A stretch of DNA of 16,558 nt from Desulfobulbaceae bacterium (lineage in GTDB: Bacteria > Desulfobacterota > Desulfobulbia > Desulfobulbales > Desulfocapsaceae), in the NCBI GenBank assembly GCA_027067035.1, contig JAMOMO010000075.1, forward strand, positions 1 through 16,558. The letters are read 5' to 3'. The notes under the pieces were generated by a model. The model was not told the DNA's origin, ran no database searches, and saw nothing but the letters and a program-made list of their open reading frames with translations. This document shows positions 15,166-16,558 of the stretch, piece by piece (the first letter of the stretch is position 1; each line of letters starts with the position of its first letter). A program made the position numbers and the translations under genes.

Positions 15166-16153
15166 AATGGAATTCCTTTTCAGGTGGTCCAAATATGGTG
15201 TCGGTTATTTTTACATACCAGGCAGCCGACTGTACCTGAATGATATAGGATACTGCAATGACAAGGGCTGCATCAGCACCCTTTTCACCAAAGGCGTTAA
15301 TGGCAATGGCCAGAGCGATGGAGAGATTACGCATCACTGTCCCGTAAACCAGGGCGATGGCATCACCCCGCCTGAACATCAGCTTGCCGACTATGGTGCC
15401 AAGCAGGAAATTCACAAAATAGATTATCAGAAGCGGCCGCAGAATCAGCAAAAGCACATTGGGATCCTGTGAGAGTTTCTCCGCTTTCAAGGCAATGGCA
15501 ACAAAAACAATGCCGAGAACCCCCAGGGTTGAAAGGGAGGGAAAACGTGGTGCCCAGGTCTTCTTAAACTCTTTCTGACCGAATTTCTTAATGAAATATG
15601 AACGGGTAAAATAGCCGAGAACCATTGGGATAAAAACGATATAGACAATCTGCTTCACCACAAGAACGGCGTTCATATCCACTTTTGCGCCCAGGAGCAT
15701 CATGATATACACGGGAGTCAGCAGAGAACCAAGGGTCAGACCAATCACTGTCATATTGATGGCCGCGCCCATATTCCCCTTGGCAAACCCTGTCCATGAG
15801 ATGGTCATACCACTGGTGGGCAGCAGGGAAGCCAGTAACAGACCGAGGGCCATGTAACTGTTATCGGGAAAGAACCAGAGTCCCAGTCCATACGCCAGGG
15901 CCGGAATCACCAGAAAGTTGATCAGCTGAGTTACCAGCTGCAGTTTCACATTTTTGATCCCTTCATGGAGATGTTTGATGTTCAAGGTAACCATCATGGG
16001 ATAGACCATGAGAAACGTCAGGGGAACAATAAGACTCTTCAGCTGCTTCACGGTCTGTACGTCCACACATTTCCCGAAAACAAAGCCCAGCCCCATCATC
16101 ACCGGGATGGCATAAATCAGTTTCTTGTTGATTGATATCAGAAATTTCCACAT
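15164..16153 (-). CDS. BASS/ACR3-like membrane transporter, substrate unknown
   Basis: A 329-aa polytopic inner-membrane protein with about ten hydrophobic segments, in the bile acid:sodium symporter / arsenical resistance-3 superfamily. The FAKGNMGAA segment (123-131) and TVIGLTLGSLLTPVY (135-149) are typical. The Cys essential in true ACR3 arsenite pumps is replaced: the site reads LPTSGM (111-116). The later Glu-bearing NNFE-type segment reads MRNLSIALA (274-282), with no Glu. Arsenite export is therefore doubtful, and another anion or organic acid is possible. Start ATG 16153 is 2 nt after the upstream DUF302 stop, with GAGG about 11 nt upstream, implying coupling. It leads into the NifX-like gene 47 bp on. 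Confidence 0.8.
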   Translation of the reverse strand: MWKFLISINKKLIYAIPVMMGLGFVFGKCVDVQTVKQLKSLIVPLTFLMVYPMMVTLNIKHLHEGIKNVKLQLVTQLINFLVIPALAYGLGLWFFPDNSYMALGLLLASLLPTSGMTISWTGFAKGNMGAAINMTVIGLTLGSLLTPVYIMMLLGAKVDMNAVLVVKQIVYIVFIPMVLGYFTRSYFIKKFGQKEFKKTWAPRFPSLSTLGVLGIVFVAIALKAEKLSQDPNVLLLILRPLLIIYFVNFLLGTIVGKLMFRRGDAIALVYGTVMRNLSIALAIAINAFGEKGADAALVIAVSYIIQVQSAAWYVKITDTIFGPPEKEFH

Positions 16154-16155
16154 AA

Positions 16156-16558
16156 TTATTTCGCCTCATCAATCATTGATCGGATTTTAGCAAATGTCTG
16201 AGCCAGAGATTCCGGAAACTTGGGGTCATCAAGAACCATGGCCATGATGTCAGCTGCACCGTAGCTCAAGTAGCGTATCTGGGTCTTGCCGTCTTTTGAA
16301 AAAACCATCACGAACTTGGGCATCAGGATGGAGCGTTCAGGATTCATACTGAGACTCCCGGAAGCCTTGCTGGGTTTACAGACCTGAATCATGTGGAGAT
16401 CGAAGTCATCCGATACCGCCCCGCCATGTTCGCTGAATGTCTTTCGCATATCCATTGTATCAACATTATTGATCACAAAATCATACTTCTGGACAATCGC
16501 CCCGAAATCCTTCACAAACTGTGCTATACTTTTTTCACTCTCAACACTGTACAGATCC
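16156..16558 (-). CDS. DUF302 family protein (5' end cut by right edge)
   Basis: A small DUF302 domain protein of unknown biochemical role. The frame is open from the right edge, adding DLYSVESEKSIAQF before the internal GTG at 16515. This matches the usual DUF302 opening (a short strand, then VESxKS), so the true start lies at or just beyond the edge and the GTG is not the start. Inside are MRKTFSEHG, MIQVCKPSKAS (with one Cys), a MPKFVMVFSKDGKTQI strand pair, and the C-terminal FAKIRSMIDEAK helix. No signal peptide is visible in the part present. It is followed 2 nt later by the transporter, so the two are very probably co-translated. DUF302 proteins are often near sulfur- or metal-related genes; that is a weak hint only. 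Confidence 0.75.
   Translation of the reverse strand, partial: DLYSVESEKSIAQFVKDFGAIVQKYDFVINNVDTMDMRKTFSEHGGAVSDDFDLHMIQVCKPSKASGSLSMNPERSILMPKFVMVFSKDGKTQIRYLSYGAADIMAMVLDDPKFPESLAQTFAKIRSMIDEAK

Noticed and set aside
1..16558. CRISPR arrays, insertion sequences, tRNA or rRNA genes, prophage
   Set aside because: I saw no regularly spaced repeats, transposase or integrase frames, or RNA gene signatures on either strand.

Overview
The window looks like chromosomal core DNA of a sulfate-reducing type deltaproteobacterium (Desulfobacterota, perhaps the Desulfobulbales). This is an inference from gene content: an ftsE-ftsX-envC-ctpA run, a CooC-type nickel ATPase, and a NifX-like protein with a DUF134 regulator. 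It is mid-GC, gene-dense, and shows no phage, insertion sequence, CRISPR array, tRNA or rRNA. Gene starts include ATG, GTG and TTG.

Layout. On the minus strand, positions 1-2016 hold the first 672 codons of isoleucyl-tRNA synthetase (ileS), running off the left edge. A 220-bp AT-rich divergent spacer follows. Then a plus-strand run holds a CooC-like ATPase, ftsE, ftsX, an EnvC-like LytM activator and a CtpA/Prc-type S41 protease (2237-7339). The ftsE/ftsX and ftsX/envC junctions overlap. The run ends against a convergent era gene (minus, 7352-8278). A 158-bp AT-rich divergent spacer with a perfect inverted repeat separates era from an RNase II-family exoribonuclease and a 65-aa acidic small protein (plus, 8437-10651). 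rfbC and rfbB (minus, 10677-12299) make dTDP-sugar intermediates and run convergent to these. prfC (RF3, plus, 12469-14058) is divergent from rfbB and is preceded by an intrinsic-terminator-like hairpin. The right end is a minus-strand series: DUF302 protein (cut by the right edge), BASS/ACR3-like transporter, NifX-like protein and DUF134 HTH protein. A 302-bp non-coding gap with a perfect 12-bp hairpin lies between the last two.

How the genes work together. FtsEX is the ATP-driven transmembrane switch that controls a periplasmic coiled-coil/LytM activator. The activator here has lost the M23 metal ligands, so it should activate amidases rather than cut peptidoglycan, and the adjacent CtpA may process periplasmic wall enzymes. 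Era, RF3, IleRS and the RNB exonuclease are translation and RNA housekeeping. RmlB and RmlC feed dTDP-rhamnose synthesis, but RmlA and RmlD are not here.

The least explained part is the right-hand DUF302 / transporter / NifX-like / DUF134 series. It looks like a small metal- or anion-homeostasis module, and its transporter lacks the residues expected for arsenite export. No complete, clearly new system is visible, but this module and the prfC leader are the best candidates for follow-up.
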